From Verrucomicrobiaceae bacterium (GTDB taxonomy: Bacteria > Verrucomicrobiota > Verrucomicrobiia > Verrucomicrobiales > Verrucomicrobiaceae), in NCBI GenBank assembly GCA_027484445.1, contig JAIXSY010000055.1, positions 310,001 through 374,000 of the forward strand: DNA of 64,000 nucleotides, read 5' to 3'. Under the pieces are notes generated by a model. It saw only the letters and a list, made by a program, of their open reading frames with translations. It had not been told where the DNA came from and did no database searches. The position numbers and the translations under genes are program-made. This document shows positions 16,926 to 25,418 of the stretch, one piece after another. The number at the start of each line of letters is the position of its first letter. The stretch's first letter is position 1.

Positions 16926-17230
16926 TCTATTCAGGCATTTGTAGCTCCCATGAAAATCAACCTCAATCGACGAAGACTTACCCCATCTCAGATGTGGCAC
17001 TTTTTCGGTTTGGCAGACATGCGCTTCTGCTCGCAGTTCGGCTTGAAGGTTCCCGCGACTAATCCGAATGAAAGGATCACTTTTCGAGAAATCTTTCTTC
17101 AACAGATCTTTGATGGTAAGGCGCTCCTGCTCTGGCTCAATTTGAGTGGCTCTAGGTTAGACTTATTGGATGCGAAAGCGGCATTCGATTTTCAAGCTGC
17201 ACTACAGCACCCAGCCGATCAGCATAGACA
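16926..17230. other. Intergenic stretch, no supported gene
   Basis: About 305 bases between the acyltransferase and the GT9 gene. A 99-codon + strand frame (16950-17249) and a reverse-strand frame overlap here, but neither has a ribosome binding site or a recognisable motif, and the + frame runs into the GT9 start. It may hold the promoter of the downstream pair. Confidence 0.4.
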
Positions 17231-18193
17231 ATGCCCTCTTTCTCCCTGATGCCCGTTGATGCCACAGCTGCGATCTTGAGTGACAAACAGCTAGGCGATG
17301 TGCTGCTGCTAGAGCCACTGAGCCGACTGCTCGCTAGACGCTCGAGTGGCAGCGTGGCGATGCATGTGAATCCTGCCTTTGCGCCCATGGTGGAGATGAT
17401 GCCCCATGCCTACCCGGCGGGAAAGGACAGGGTTTCCCATGCCGAGCTATGGACGGCCAACTGGAGCTCACGCGCTGTGCTTCGTAGTCTAGGCGTGCGG
17501 GCTAGGCAGAGGCACCTTTTCATCAGCCAGCCTGGAAAACTCCGCTGGTGGTACCGGCTGATCTTTAACCGGATCGTCGAGGTCCATACCGCTGGTGAAT
17601 ATTGGGCGCACTACTTCTGGCGTGCTGCAGGCGGTAATTTGGATGAGTTTGCCCCGCCTCAGCTGCTGCCTCCACCAGATGATTGGCGTCATCCTGACCT
17701 GCCAGACGGCCCCTACACGCTGCTGAACCCCACGGCGGCCTGGCCATCAAAATTCTGGCAGCCGGAAAAGTGGGCACAGGTGGTGGAAGCGCTTAAAGCA
17801 GAAGGGGTGGAGCAATGGGTCATGACTGGCGGCCCTTCCGAGGTAGAGCGAGCCCATTGCGCGGACATCGCCGCCCGGCTGGGTGGCCGAGTGGTGGACT
17901 TATCCGGCCGCACCTCCATGCGGCAGTATCTGCACACGGTCTCACGTGCGCGATTGGTGCTCTGCGTGGATGGCTCAGCTTCCCATCTGGCACAGGCCTG
18001 GAGCGTGCCCACTGTGACCTTGTTCGGCCACGTCTTCCCCCTACGCTGGCACTGGCCATCTCCTCGCCATGTCGCGATTAGCGCCTTTGAACACACTTCC
18101 GTGCAGCCGCCCTCCACTGCCCATGTCCCGCCTGAAACGATGATTGCAGCTTGTGCAAAGCTGGTTCGACAGGTGCCATGCCAGCTTGCCTGA
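17231..18193 (+). CDS. Glycosyltransferase family 9 (heptosyltransferase-like)
   Basis: A 320-residue GT9 protein. The N-terminal LSDKQLGDVLLLEPLSRLL is the GT9 acceptor-loop signature (GDVL..P), and the donor half has LLNPTAAWPSKFWQPEKWAQVVEAL, QWVMTGGPSEVERAH, GRVVDLSGRTSMRQYLHTV and VLCVDGSASHLAQAWSVPTVTLFG, where the usual D..xxH..A.....TLFG motif is intact. GT9 enzymes typically add heptose or similar sugars to lipopolysaccharide core; the true substrate here is not known. A strong hairpin overlaps its stop codon, and a polysialyltransferase-like gene follows on the same strand. Confidence 0.9.
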   Translation: MPSFSLMPVDATAAILSDKQLGDVLLLEPLSRLLARRSSGSVAMHVNPAFAPMVEMMPHAYPAGKDRVSHAELWTANWSSRAVLRSLGVRARQRHLFISQPGKLRWWYRLIFNRIVEVHTAGEYWAHYFWRAAGGNLDEFAPPQLLPPPDDWRHPDLPDGPYTLLNPTAAWPSKFWQPEKWAQVVEALKAEGVEQWVMTGGPSEVERAHCADIAARLGGRVVDLSGRTSMRQYLHTVSRARLVLCVDGSASHLAQAWSVPTVTLFGHVFPLRWHWPSPRHVAISAFEHTSVQPPSTAHVPPETMIAACAKLVRQVPCQLA

Positions 18194-18208
18194 TCGGCAG
18201 GCAAGCTG
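18182..18208. repeat. Perfect 11-bp-stem hairpin overlapping the GT9 stop codon
   Basis: CAGCTTGCCTG, a 5-base loop, then CAGGCAAGCTG form a perfect inverted repeat. The GT9 stop TGA (18191-18193) is built from the end of the left arm and the first loop base. There is no T-run, so it is not a classical terminator; it could be a mobile REP-like element or could adjust translation of the next gene. Confidence 0.7.
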
Positions 18209-18251
18209 CACCCAAGCTTGCCCCGTCGGAAGCACTGCCTATGAGAGAAAG

Positions 18252-20009
18252 GTGAGAAAAAGAACCCTCGTCATCTACGGATCCTTTGGCCTGCGCGGAT
18301 TGAACAGGCACGTCGAAGATTGGGAGAGTGTGGATGTCGTGGAAATCGATGCCTTGCTACCAGAGGGCAGCAAGGCAGCCAGAGCATTGGAGTTGGCCCC
18401 GTCCTGCCATGACCGCGCGGCCCGCATCAACACCCGCACACGCCAACTGCTGAACACTTTTCTGACCGACTTGGTGCCTCCACCCGAGGGTTTGGAGCTA
18501 TCGCGCAGATTTCGGGCCGCCTGCTTGAGCATCGACGCCTGGCGCATCATCTCTCCCTACCTGCTGAACTTGGAAATCGCACGGCGACTTGCCGCCACGC
18601 CGCGCTGGTCGCGGATCATCGTCAGCCCTGGCGCGGGCGTCAGTCCACAGGCCTGGCGTCAGTTGGCGGAACAGTTGGATGTCCCTCTAATCCAGCTGCC
18701 CTCGGAGCCAGAGCAGCCCCCCCTGCACTGGAAGCTGCTCCGAAAGTGGCAGGCATGGCGGGTCAGGAAAACCCAGGCTGGCAGCCCTAACGCGACCCAA
18801 CCCGCTTGCCTGCCGGAGGCATTGCCAGAAAGCCCATGGCTTAGCGCAGACCCTCGTCTCGCCAGAGTGCTGGCAGGTAGCGACTGGCATCAACTTCCCG
18901 CACTGTCCCTACCGCCAGAAGCAGAACAAGAATCGCTGCGCGCTAACTACGAGCGCTGGTGGGCTGCCTGGTGGGCCAAGTCTCGCGAAAATGCCGCTGT
19001 AACGCCACCACTTGAGGATGATGCCAGGATTCTAGATGCGGTGGGCCGCCATTTCTGTCAGCAAGTCTATCCCAGCTTGGCAATGGCTCTAGCCAAAGCC
19101 AGGGACAGGCTTGCGCCGCTCTGCCCAAGCGGGCTTCTCTCGTCAGCCATGTGGGGAAAAAAAGAGCTGATGTATGTCCTTGCCGCCAACGAAAGGGGCA
19201 TCCGCACGGGACTGGTCACCCTGGATGACCCTGTGGATCCGGAGCTTTCCTTGCGTGCGGACTTCGCCTTCTGTGATGATGCCAGGCACCGTGAGCTGGC
19301 GCTGCTGAGAGGAACTGTCCCGGAACAGGTGCACATGATTCAGTCTCCAAGGATGCCGCATTTCAGCTCTGAGCATCGCCGTACTTTGGCACCCAACCGC
19401 AGGGGCAGGATCATCCTGGCTGACACGTTCTTTAGCGGCACTTGGATTGCAGCCCTGCCGCTGGTTGGGCTTTGGGCAGCAAGGCAGGTCATTCAGGCAG
19501 CGCGGCGGCTACCAGGCCATGATTTTTTCATCAAGCCGCATCCCATTCGTGAGCGCGCCGGAGAAAAATTTGCTTGGACAGGCTTTCACCATCTGCACTT
19601 CTGGCACCGGCAGCAGGGGGTGAAGGCCATGGCCCCGCCGCCGAACCTGCATGTGCTGCATCCAGAGCAGCGGTTGTCCGAGCTTTTGGAGGAGTGCGAT
19701 CTCCTCCTAAACATTGAATCTTACGGCTCGTTCGAGGCCTATGCCCTGAATGTTCCTGTCATCCATCTCGTGCGGCCGTGCCATGTGTTCAGCAGCCTGG
19801 GGACACTTGTGGAGCTGGGAGCAGACCAGTACGCTGCCACGGTGGATGATCTGGTCAGATTGATCGAAGCCAACCTTCATGATCAGGCGCACATCAGCCG
19901 TCAAACCAAGGCCCAGCAGGATTTTCTAAGGAGTCTCTTCTCCAAAGACTCGCCGTCCCTGGCAGCGAGTGCTAGCGCAGCTTTTGGCAGTTCAGCCCAG
20001 GTTTCGTAA
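18252..20009 (+). CDS. Polysialyltransferase/capsule-type glycosyltransferase-like protein
   Basis: About 585 residues from a GTG at 18252 (VRKRTLVIYGSFGLRGLNRH); an upstream in-frame ATG at 18144 lies inside the GT9 gene and is rejected. The N-terminal half is unassigned. The C-terminal half has GRIILADTFFSGTWIAALP, GHDFFIKPHPIRERAG, a segment ending LHPEQRLSELLEECDLLLNIES, and YGSFEAYALNVPVIHLVRP. This HP motif followed by a conserved S/E block is typical of polysialyltransferase-like and Kdo/capsule transferases. Its place next to a nonulosonate synthesis operon suggests that it may transfer the CMP-activated sugar; that is inference. It converges with pseI, 28 bases away. Confidence 0.6.
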   Translation: MRKRTLVIYGSFGLRGLNRHVEDWESVDVVEIDALLPEGSKAARALELAPSCHDRAARINTRTRQLLNTFLTDLVPPPEGLELSRRFRAACLSIDAWRIISPYLLNLEIARRLAATPRWSRIIVSPGAGVSPQAWRQLAEQLDVPLIQLPSEPEQPPLHWKLLRKWQAWRVRKTQAGSPNATQPACLPEALPESPWLSADPRLARVLAGSDWHQLPALSLPPEAEQESLRANYERWWAAWWAKSRENAAVTPPLEDDARILDAVGRHFCQQVYPSLAMALAKARDRLAPLCPSGLLSSAMWGKKELMYVLAANERGIRTGLVTLDDPVDPELSLRADFAFCDDARHRELALLRGTVPEQVHMIQSPRMPHFSSEHRRTLAPNRRGRIILADTFFSGTWIAALPLVGLWAARQVIQAARRLPGHDFFIKPHPIRERAGEKFAWTGFHHLHFWHRQQGVKAMAPPPNLHVLHPEQRLSELLEECDLLLNIESYGSFEAYALNVPVIHLVRPCHVFSSLGTLVELGADQYAATVDDLVRLIEANLHDQAHISRQTKAQQDFLRSLFSKDSPSLAASASAAFGSSAQVS

Positions 20010-20037
20010 GAACCATCCATCTTTGATGCCATTAGGT

Positions 20038-21114
20038 TCAGGCTGATGCAGGCGCAACATTCTCAACCATGTGCCACGCCAAGGCCGTGCCTCTTGGCAC
20101 ATCCTGGAGGACACGCCTCCCGAGCAGGCTCTCATAATGACGCGGCAGCAGACCGAACCCCGGTCGGATGCTGCGCAGGTTCTTTTCCGTCAGTACTTCT
20201 CCAGCCTTCATATCCTCAGTGATGTAAAGCGAACGTCTGCCGCGCAGGTAACTCTTTTCCACCCTTGTCGGGCCATAGTGGATGCCCCCCAGAGACAGCC
20301 AAGCATTTCTAGACTCCACCACCAAGGACTTCATCTCCTCTGGCTCTAGGCTGAAGTGCGCATCTGGCCCACCATCCGCACGGCGCAGGGTGAGGTGCTT
20401 TTCGATCATGCGTGCACCCAGCGCGGTAGCAGCTAAGGCCGCCCCGATGCCATGTGTGTGATCACTCAACCCCGCGTGGCATCCGAAGAGTTGCGCGAGG
20501 TGCGGGATGGTGCGCACATTTGAGTTTTCGGGGCTGGCTGGATAGTCAGTCGTGCATTTCAGCAGCGTCAGAGAGGCGCAGCCGGCGTCGCGCGCGGCGT
20601 TCACAGCAGCTTCCAGTTCTGCCACGGAGGCCATGCCGTTGGACATGATCAGGGGTCGGCCCGTGGCGGCACACTTTCTGATCAAAGGCAGGTCCACCAG
20701 CTCTGGCGAGGCAATCTTGTAACACGGCGGGTTTAGCGTTTCGAGAAAATCGACGGCAGTGAAATCAAACGGACTGCTGAACCAAGCCAGACCTCGGCTC
20801 TGGGCACGCTCGATCATCGGCGCATGCCACTGCCAAGGGGTATGAGCTTCATCATAGAGGGAATGAAGGGTGCGCCCGTGCCAGACACTGCCCGGATTGT
20901 TCACCACAAACTCATCACGCGGTATGTCGAGGGTGATGGTGTCAGCGGTGTAGGTCTGTAGTTTGATAGCGTCAGCCCCACATTCAGCAGCGGCATCGAT
21001 GAGTTCAAAGGCGCGCTCCAGGGATTGATTGTGATTGCCAGAGAGTTCCGCCACGATCACAGGCGGACGTGGCTGCTGGCCAGAAAGGGCTTCGACGAGT
21101 TCTTCGTGCGTCAT
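20038..21114 (-). CDS. pseI: Pseudaminic acid synthase
   Basis: NeuB-family enzyme that condenses a hexose with phosphoenolpyruvate to give a nine-carbon nonulosonic acid. The 358-residue protein starts with PPVIVAELSGNHNQSLERA and has GADAIKLQTYTADTITLD, HTPWQWHAPMIERA, WFSSPFDFTAVDFLETLNPP, YKIASPELVDLPLI, GLSDHTHGIGAALAA and MIEKHLTLRRADGGPDAHFS: the full TIM-barrel signature, with 'GNHNQ' and 'QTYTADTITLD' pointing to PseI rather than NeuB. The C-terminal SAF/antifreeze-like domain contains YITEDMKAGEVLTEKNLRSIRPG. It is the last gene of the twelve-gene leftward operon. Confidence 0.93.
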   Translation of the reverse strand: MTHEELVEALSGQQPRPPVIVAELSGNHNQSLERAFELIDAAAECGADAIKLQTYTADTITLDIPRDEFVVNNPGSVWHGRTLHSLYDEAHTPWQWHAPMIERAQSRGLAWFSSPFDFTAVDFLETLNPPCYKIASPELVDLPLIRKCAATGRPLIMSNGMASVAELEAAVNAARDAGCASLTLLKCTTDYPASPENSNVRTIPHLAQLFGCHAGLSDHTHGIGAALAATALGARMIEKHLTLRRADGGPDAHFSLEPEEMKSLVVESRNAWLSLGGIHYGPTRVEKSYLRGRRSLYITEDMKAGEVLTEKNLRSIRPGFGLLPRHYESLLGRRVLQDVPRGTALAWHMVENVAPASA

Positions 21115-21126
21115 GGGGGAAATGGG

Positions 21127-23043
21127 TCAGAGATTCCAGTTTTCGATGATCCACTGCTGCATGGCCCTGCCAGCATCTTCCTGCACCGGGCGTATGCCCC
21201 CACTGCCATCTGCCTCGCCCAGAATGAAGCGAGGGCGCTGACAATGATCGACCACAATGTCCCCAGCTTGGCCCACCACACCGCCAGCAACGATGCTCCT
21301 GCCGTCCGGTAGTTTGCGGGTGCCTGCTCCACCTTGGAAGCGGTCGCGAGTACTGAGGATACGCTCCACCTCACAGACAAGGGCAGCTCCACAGTCCAAC
21401 CTCCAGATCGCTAGACCGCGCGCACGTGCTGACTCAAATCCAGCCTCTGTAAGGGCACCTGCTTGAAGAAGGAACACGACACCGCCATCACGCGTACTGG
21501 AAACTTCTTCCGGACCAGCCGGGTGCATTCTGGAACATGCCACAAGCGCATCCGCCGACTCCAAAGCTCCGCTGACCGCAACCAGCCCCTGAATCGCACT
21601 GCGCTGTGCCGGATTTTCACCCATGAGCCTAGCTTTGCCGACTCCGAGCATTTGCATGGCATCAGCCAGGGCTACAGCAGCGAGGCGTTCGTCATCATAG
21701 ATGTAGCATCCTTGACGCTCATCGGCTGAAAAGTTCTTCACAAGATCATTATCCACCAGCCACAACTCGCACACATCTGCGAGAGCCGAACGCACATCTG
21801 CATAGACACCAGCATCCCGAATCTCGACATGCGCCACAATGCTGCCCGCGTTTTTCCTAAGCGGCCCAACTCGGACCTCTGTCTCACCACTGCCACAGGC
21901 GACGGTGACGACGCGTGGTTGCGGAAATTTTCCCCGATCCACTCGCAGGCGATCCGCCAGTTCTGCTAGGCTAGCAGGCTGGGTGCGCTCAAGCCTATCT
22001 GAAGCTGCTGCGGGCAGGCTGGTGCTGGCAGACTGACTTTTCAGAGCTTGGCGCGCAGCCTCCAGAGCCACTTCGGGTTTTACCATCTTTCTTGAAGACT
22101 CTGGTAGATGCAGGAGCGTGCGGAAAAGAGAGGCCCCTGTCTCATTCACGGCTTGGTCCACCACGCGGCTAAAGCTCGAGTGGAAGAAATTCAGTCCCGT
22201 GGCGATCTCAGCTGCCCTCGGACGTGTGTGCCCGGGCACACAGAACTGCATGACCGCATCCGCAAACTCCACAAGACGCTCACCATCCACAGGATTGGCC
22301 AGCCTGCCCATGCGGCCAAGCAGCACGGCCAGCAACTCCGTCGCCGCATTGCCACCACTGCGCCCCAGCCCCGCCAGACTGCCGTCCACATAAAGACCGC
22401 CCGCCTCCACGAAGCGCAGACAGTTCGCCACAGCGAGCGTGAGGTTGTCATGGCCATGAAAGGCCAGCGGCACGCTCGTCCTAGAGGTCGATTCTTCTGC
22501 GTAGGCAGCCACGTCATCCGGCGTCATGCCGCCAGCAGAGTCCACGATGGCAACCACATCGACTCCCATTTCCCCGACCATGCTGGCGATTTTGCCAAAC
22601 TCAGCAGGCTTCACGAGGTAAGACTTCATCATGTTACCCCAGACCTCTAGCCCGAGTGATTTGGATAGTTTCACATAAGGCTCCAGCTTGGCAAAATCAT
22701 CCACATCGATACCCAAGCGGATGAAACCAAGGCCTGCGTCATGCGCCACGCGGATGTCATCTTCACGCCCGATACCGGGAATGAAAAAGCTGCCCACTTT
22801 TGCAGAACTACCTGCAGCGGCACAGGCAGCTCGGATGTAGTCCACATCACTCTCGGCAGCTTTACCCTTTGTCTGACTGGCATTGAGTCCCAGACCATGC
22901 CCGACCTCGATGTGGCGGATGCCAGCTCCGGTCAGCCCTTTGGTCACGACAAAGGTATCCTCCTTGGTCATCTGGAAGTCCACGACGTAGCTTCCATCAC
23001 GGATGGTGCAGTCGAGAATATGTACTCCGGGAGGTTGATTCAT
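21127..23043 (-). CDS. HMGL-type aldolase fused to an unassigned C-terminal domain
   Basis: A 638-residue protein. Residues 1 to about 330 form a pyruvate-carboxyltransferase/HMGL-like aldolase barrel, similar to DmpG 4-hydroxy-2-oxovalerate aldolase: HILDCTIRDGSYVVDFQMT (catalytic Arg-Asp), HIEVGHGLGLNASQTKG, FIRLGIDVDD, IVDSAGGMTPDDV and the metal-binding FHGHDNLTLAVAN (HxH). A Pro/Ala-rich linker follows. Residues about 375-638 match no domain I can name; they contain VEIRDAGVYADVRSALADV, GENPAQRSAIQGLVAVSGAL and RSIVAGGVVGQAGDIVVDHC and could be a nucleotide-binding fold. Such aldolases cleave or form carbon-carbon bonds using pyruvate-like substrates. Lying between pseI and an aminotransferase, it may modify the sugar chain; the reaction is unknown. 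Confidence 0.75.
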   Translation of the reverse strand: MNQPPGVHILDCTIRDGSYVVDFQMTKEDTFVVTKGLTGAGIRHIEVGHGLGLNASQTKGKAAESDVDYIRAACAAAGSSAKVGSFFIPGIGREDDIRVAHDAGLGFIRLGIDVDDFAKLEPYVKLSKSLGLEVWGNMMKSYLVKPAEFGKIASMVGEMGVDVVAIVDSAGGMTPDDVAAYAEESTSRTSVPLAFHGHDNLTLAVANCLRFVEAGGLYVDGSLAGLGRSGGNAATELLAVLLGRMGRLANPVDGERLVEFADAVMQFCVPGHTRPRAAEIATGLNFFHSSFSRVVDQAVNETGASLFRTLLHLPESSRKMVKPEVALEAARQALKSQSASTSLPAAASDRLERTQPASLAELADRLRVDRGKFPQPRVVTVACGSGETEVRVGPLRKNAGSIVAHVEIRDAGVYADVRSALADVCELWLVDNDLVKNFSADERQGCYIYDDERLAAVALADAMQMLGVGKARLMGENPAQRSAIQGLVAVSGALESADALVACSRMHPAGPEEVSSTRDGGVVFLLQAGALTEAGFESARARGLAIWRLDCGAALVCEVERILSTRDRFQGGAGTRKLPDGRSIVAGGVVGQAGDIVVDHCQRPRFILGEADGSGGIRPVQEDAGRAMQQWIIENWNL

Positions 23044-23052
23044 GGCGGTGAT

Positions 23053-24162
23053 TCAAAAATGTTCGAAAAGGACCTTGTGGATGACCTCACAGGTCTGCTC
23101 CACGCGTCCAGAGGGCAGATTAGGTGCGACCCAGAGATTCACAACCCTGGTGGCAAGCTCGCAGGCATTCGGAAAGGACTCATCTCCCTGTGCCCTACCG
23201 GTTTCATACCAGCGGTGGAGGGGCGGATACCAGTTGCTAGCATCTATTTTTGCGGCGCGCAGAGCTTCAGTGATGGGTTTTTGCAGACCGCTCGGCACCA
23301 GAAAGCTGTACCTCCAGGGCGCATCCTGCTCATCTAGCACCGGATGCTGTAGTTCGGGGTGCTGCAATCCTTTGCGGTAAGCCCGAGCATGGGCACGACG
23401 GGCAGCCGTGTAATCATCCAAATGCGGCAGAGCGTCCAGCACAACACTTGAGGCACCTTCATCCAAGGCAAAGAGGTACATGTCCCTGAAAATCTGAGGC
23501 AGAGGCAGGAAGAGAGCATGCAGTGCCTCATTCATTTCTGTCAGCGGTATCAGCGAGTAATAGACACGGCGCCACTGCTCAAAGAGCTGATTGATATGCG
23601 TGGGCTTCGCGGGCAGCAAAGCAGCCTCCTGGCGCAAGCGTGCCGCCAGTGCGGCATCATCCGTCAAGGCAGCGCCCCCCCAGCCGACATCCAATGTCTT
23701 GGTATGACCAAAACTGACCACAGATACATCTCCCCAAGAACCCAGGGGCTTACCCTCCAAAGAGGCTCCCAGTGCCTGTGCAGCATCTTCAATGACCGGC
23801 AAACCGTGCTTGGAGGCTATTTTCAAGATCTCCGGCATGGGTGCGGCCTGACCATAAAGATGCACGGGCATGATGGCGGAAACATCAGGGTGATCTGAAA
23901 GCACTCGCTGGAGCGCGTCCGGGCACATGTTGAAGTCCCGCAGACTCACATCACAAAAAATGGGCTGATGTCCGGAGTAAAGTGGCACACTAGCAGGGCT
24001 CGGGCAGCTCACGGTGGGAACAACAACCTTACCCGGGCGCAGATCCAAGGCCTTTAGTGCGATGTGGATAGCGCTCGCTGCTCGCCCCGTGAGCACACAG
24101 TGCTTCCGATTCAGGCGTGCGGCCAGAGCTTGCTCAAGGATCTGGTTCACTCCAGTGCTCAC
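23053..24162 (-). CDS. DegT/DnrJ/EryC1/StrS aminotransferase
   Basis: A PLP-dependent sugar aminotransferase of 369 residues, the second of two in the operon (the other is PseC). Motifs: HCVLTGRAASAIHIALKAL, VVVPTVSCPSPASVPLYSG, MPVHLYGQAAPMPEIL, LPVIEDAAQALGASL (Asp contacting PLP) and VVSFGHTKTLDVGWGGAAL, where the Lys after HT is the Schiff-base lysine. The C-terminus carries YRYSFLVPSG-like and NWYPPLHRWYETG segments. It overlaps the methyltransferase gene upstream by 4 bases (ATGA). The extra aminotransferase implies that a second amino sugar, or a different carbon of the same sugar, is aminated. Confidence 0.9.
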   Translation of the reverse strand: MSTGVNQILEQALAARLNRKHCVLTGRAASAIHIALKALDLRPGKVVVPTVSCPSPASVPLYSGHQPIFCDVSLRDFNMCPDALQRVLSDHPDVSAIMPVHLYGQAAPMPEILKIASKHGLPVIEDAAQALGASLEGKPLGSWGDVSVVSFGHTKTLDVGWGGAALTDDAALAARLRQEAALLPAKPTHINQLFEQWRRVYYSLIPLTEMNEALHALFLPLPQIFRDMYLFALDEGASSVVLDALPHLDDYTAARRAHARAYRKGLQHPELQHPVLDEQDAPWRYSFLVPSGLQKPITEALRAAKIDASNWYPPLHRWYETGRAQGDESFPNACELATRVVNLWVAPNLPSGRVEQTCEVIHKVLFEHF

Positions 24163-25418
24163 GCTTGTGCAGGTTTCCAGGTGATGGCGTCGATGATCTC
24201 CACCTGCGGAAGACCCAGGGCCAATATCTGCTCACGGATGTCCGAGTTCCAGTTGGGGGAGCAAAGCAGGAAGAGATGCCCGCCAGGCTCATTCGCCTCA
24301 AAGCCAGGTTTGATCACAGGTGAGGCAAAACCCTCATGCAACGTGCCGATTTTTGAAACAGCACTGTCCACCGCTGTGACTGTCAGATCAGGATTCCGAG
24401 CTTTCAAAGCCTGGGCCAGACGCGTGGCATGGATGTTCGCCGCCCAGACGAAGATGGCAGGCGGCTTCTGTGCATGGCACTGGATCATACCGATCACCTG
24501 CGAGGCTAGACTGTCCATGCGCTCTTCCTCGGCTGTGATGAGGTTCAGCGCATCCCTGCGGCGCTGTTCTGTCCTCTGCACTGCATGGAAGATTTCCTCG
24601 GCAGACAGCTGCGCGGGTTGAGTGGCATCCTCCACCCTTCGCGCGACAGCGGTGAAGCCAAAGTAGCGGCTTGGGCGCGCCTCGCCGCACTCAAGCACTT
24701 CAAAACCGCATACCTGAAGCAAGCGGCGGAGGTGCGAGGGGGTGAGATGCAAAAAATGCTCCGGGTAGAGGGACTCTACCGGATGGGTGTCAAAGTTGGG
24801 CACCTCAATGACCAGCGTGCCACCTGGCACCAAATAATCACGCGCCTCCGTGAGCCAGGCGCGCGCGTCACTTACATGTTCCAGAACATAGTAAGCGAGC
24901 ACGGCGTCGTGCTTTTTCCCTGCCGTCGTGCTACCAGCGCCCACGGAACCGTCAGCAGCGAAGGCATTGACCACAAACTCCTCCTGAGCTGTCTCCAGCG
25001 GATCCAGCCCCACCGCGTGAAAGCCGTTTTCACGCAGCGCTTTCGTAAACGCACCATCATTGGCACCGATCTCCAGCACCGTGCAGCCTTGCTTCAAATG
25101 TTTGCGCAGTGTGATCAGCCGTGCCTCTGCATCGAAATCTGGCTTGATGTCACGGATAGCGGAATTCGGCGTGTGCGCCTCGCGGTAGAAATCAGAGATG
25201 AACTCCACATCCGGCACCTTGCCCGCGAATAGGAAGCCGCACCGCTCACAAACCACATCATCCAGCAGCATCTCGGCCCTATGTTTACGAGTGGCCAGTT
25301 CATAGCGCCTGCGTGGTAGCGCGCGCAGGGCGGTGGCCTCGCCGCAAACATCACAGGCTTTGGCTGTCCAAATTTTGGCAGGACGCAACGGCAGAGGGCT
25401 GGAGGGGGCTAGAGTCAT
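24159..25418 (-). CDS. Sugar C-methyltransferase with zinc-binding N-terminus
   Basis: A SAM-dependent methyltransferase of 419 residues with the three-part layout of NDP-hexose C-methyltransferases (TylCIII/NovU type). An N-terminal zinc site is formed by Cys22, Cys25, Cys57 and Cys60 (ACDVCG and CERCG). A central Rossmann domain has GCTVLEIGANDGAFTKAL and AYYVLEHVSDARAWL. A C-terminal domain contains VWAANIHATRLAQAL and LLCSPNWNSDIREQIL. This class usually methylates a carbon of a 4-keto sugar nucleotide, so a branched-chain sugar may be made here. It overlaps the genes on both sides by 4 bases. Confidence 0.88.
   Translation of the reverse strand: MTLAPSSPLPLRPAKIWTAKACDVCGEATALRALPRRRYELATRKHRAEMLLDDVVCERCGFLFAGKVPDVEFISDFYREAHTPNSAIRDIKPDFDAEARLITLRKHLKQGCTVLEIGANDGAFTKALRENGFHAVGLDPLETAQEEFVVNAFAADGSVGAGSTTAGKKHDAVLAYYVLEHVSDARAWLTEARDYLVPGGTLVIEVPNFDTHPVESLYPEHFLHLTPSHLRRLLQVCGFEVLECGEARPSRYFGFTAVARRVEDATQPAQLSAEEIFHAVQRTEQRRRDALNLITAEEERMDSLASQVIGMIQCHAQKPPAIFVWAANIHATRLAQALKARNPDLTVTAVDSAVSKIGTLHEGFASPVIKPGFEANEPGGHLFLLCSPNWNSDIREQILALGLPQVEIIDAITWKPAQA

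Noticed and set aside
16671..17102. 143-codon reverse-strand open frame after the acyltransferase
   Set aside because: Half of it is antisense to the acyltransferase, no motif is seen, and there is no start signal.
18144..18251. Upstream ATG for the polysialyltransferase-like gene
   Set aside because: It lies inside the GT9 gene and across the hairpin; the encoded residues look non-coding.
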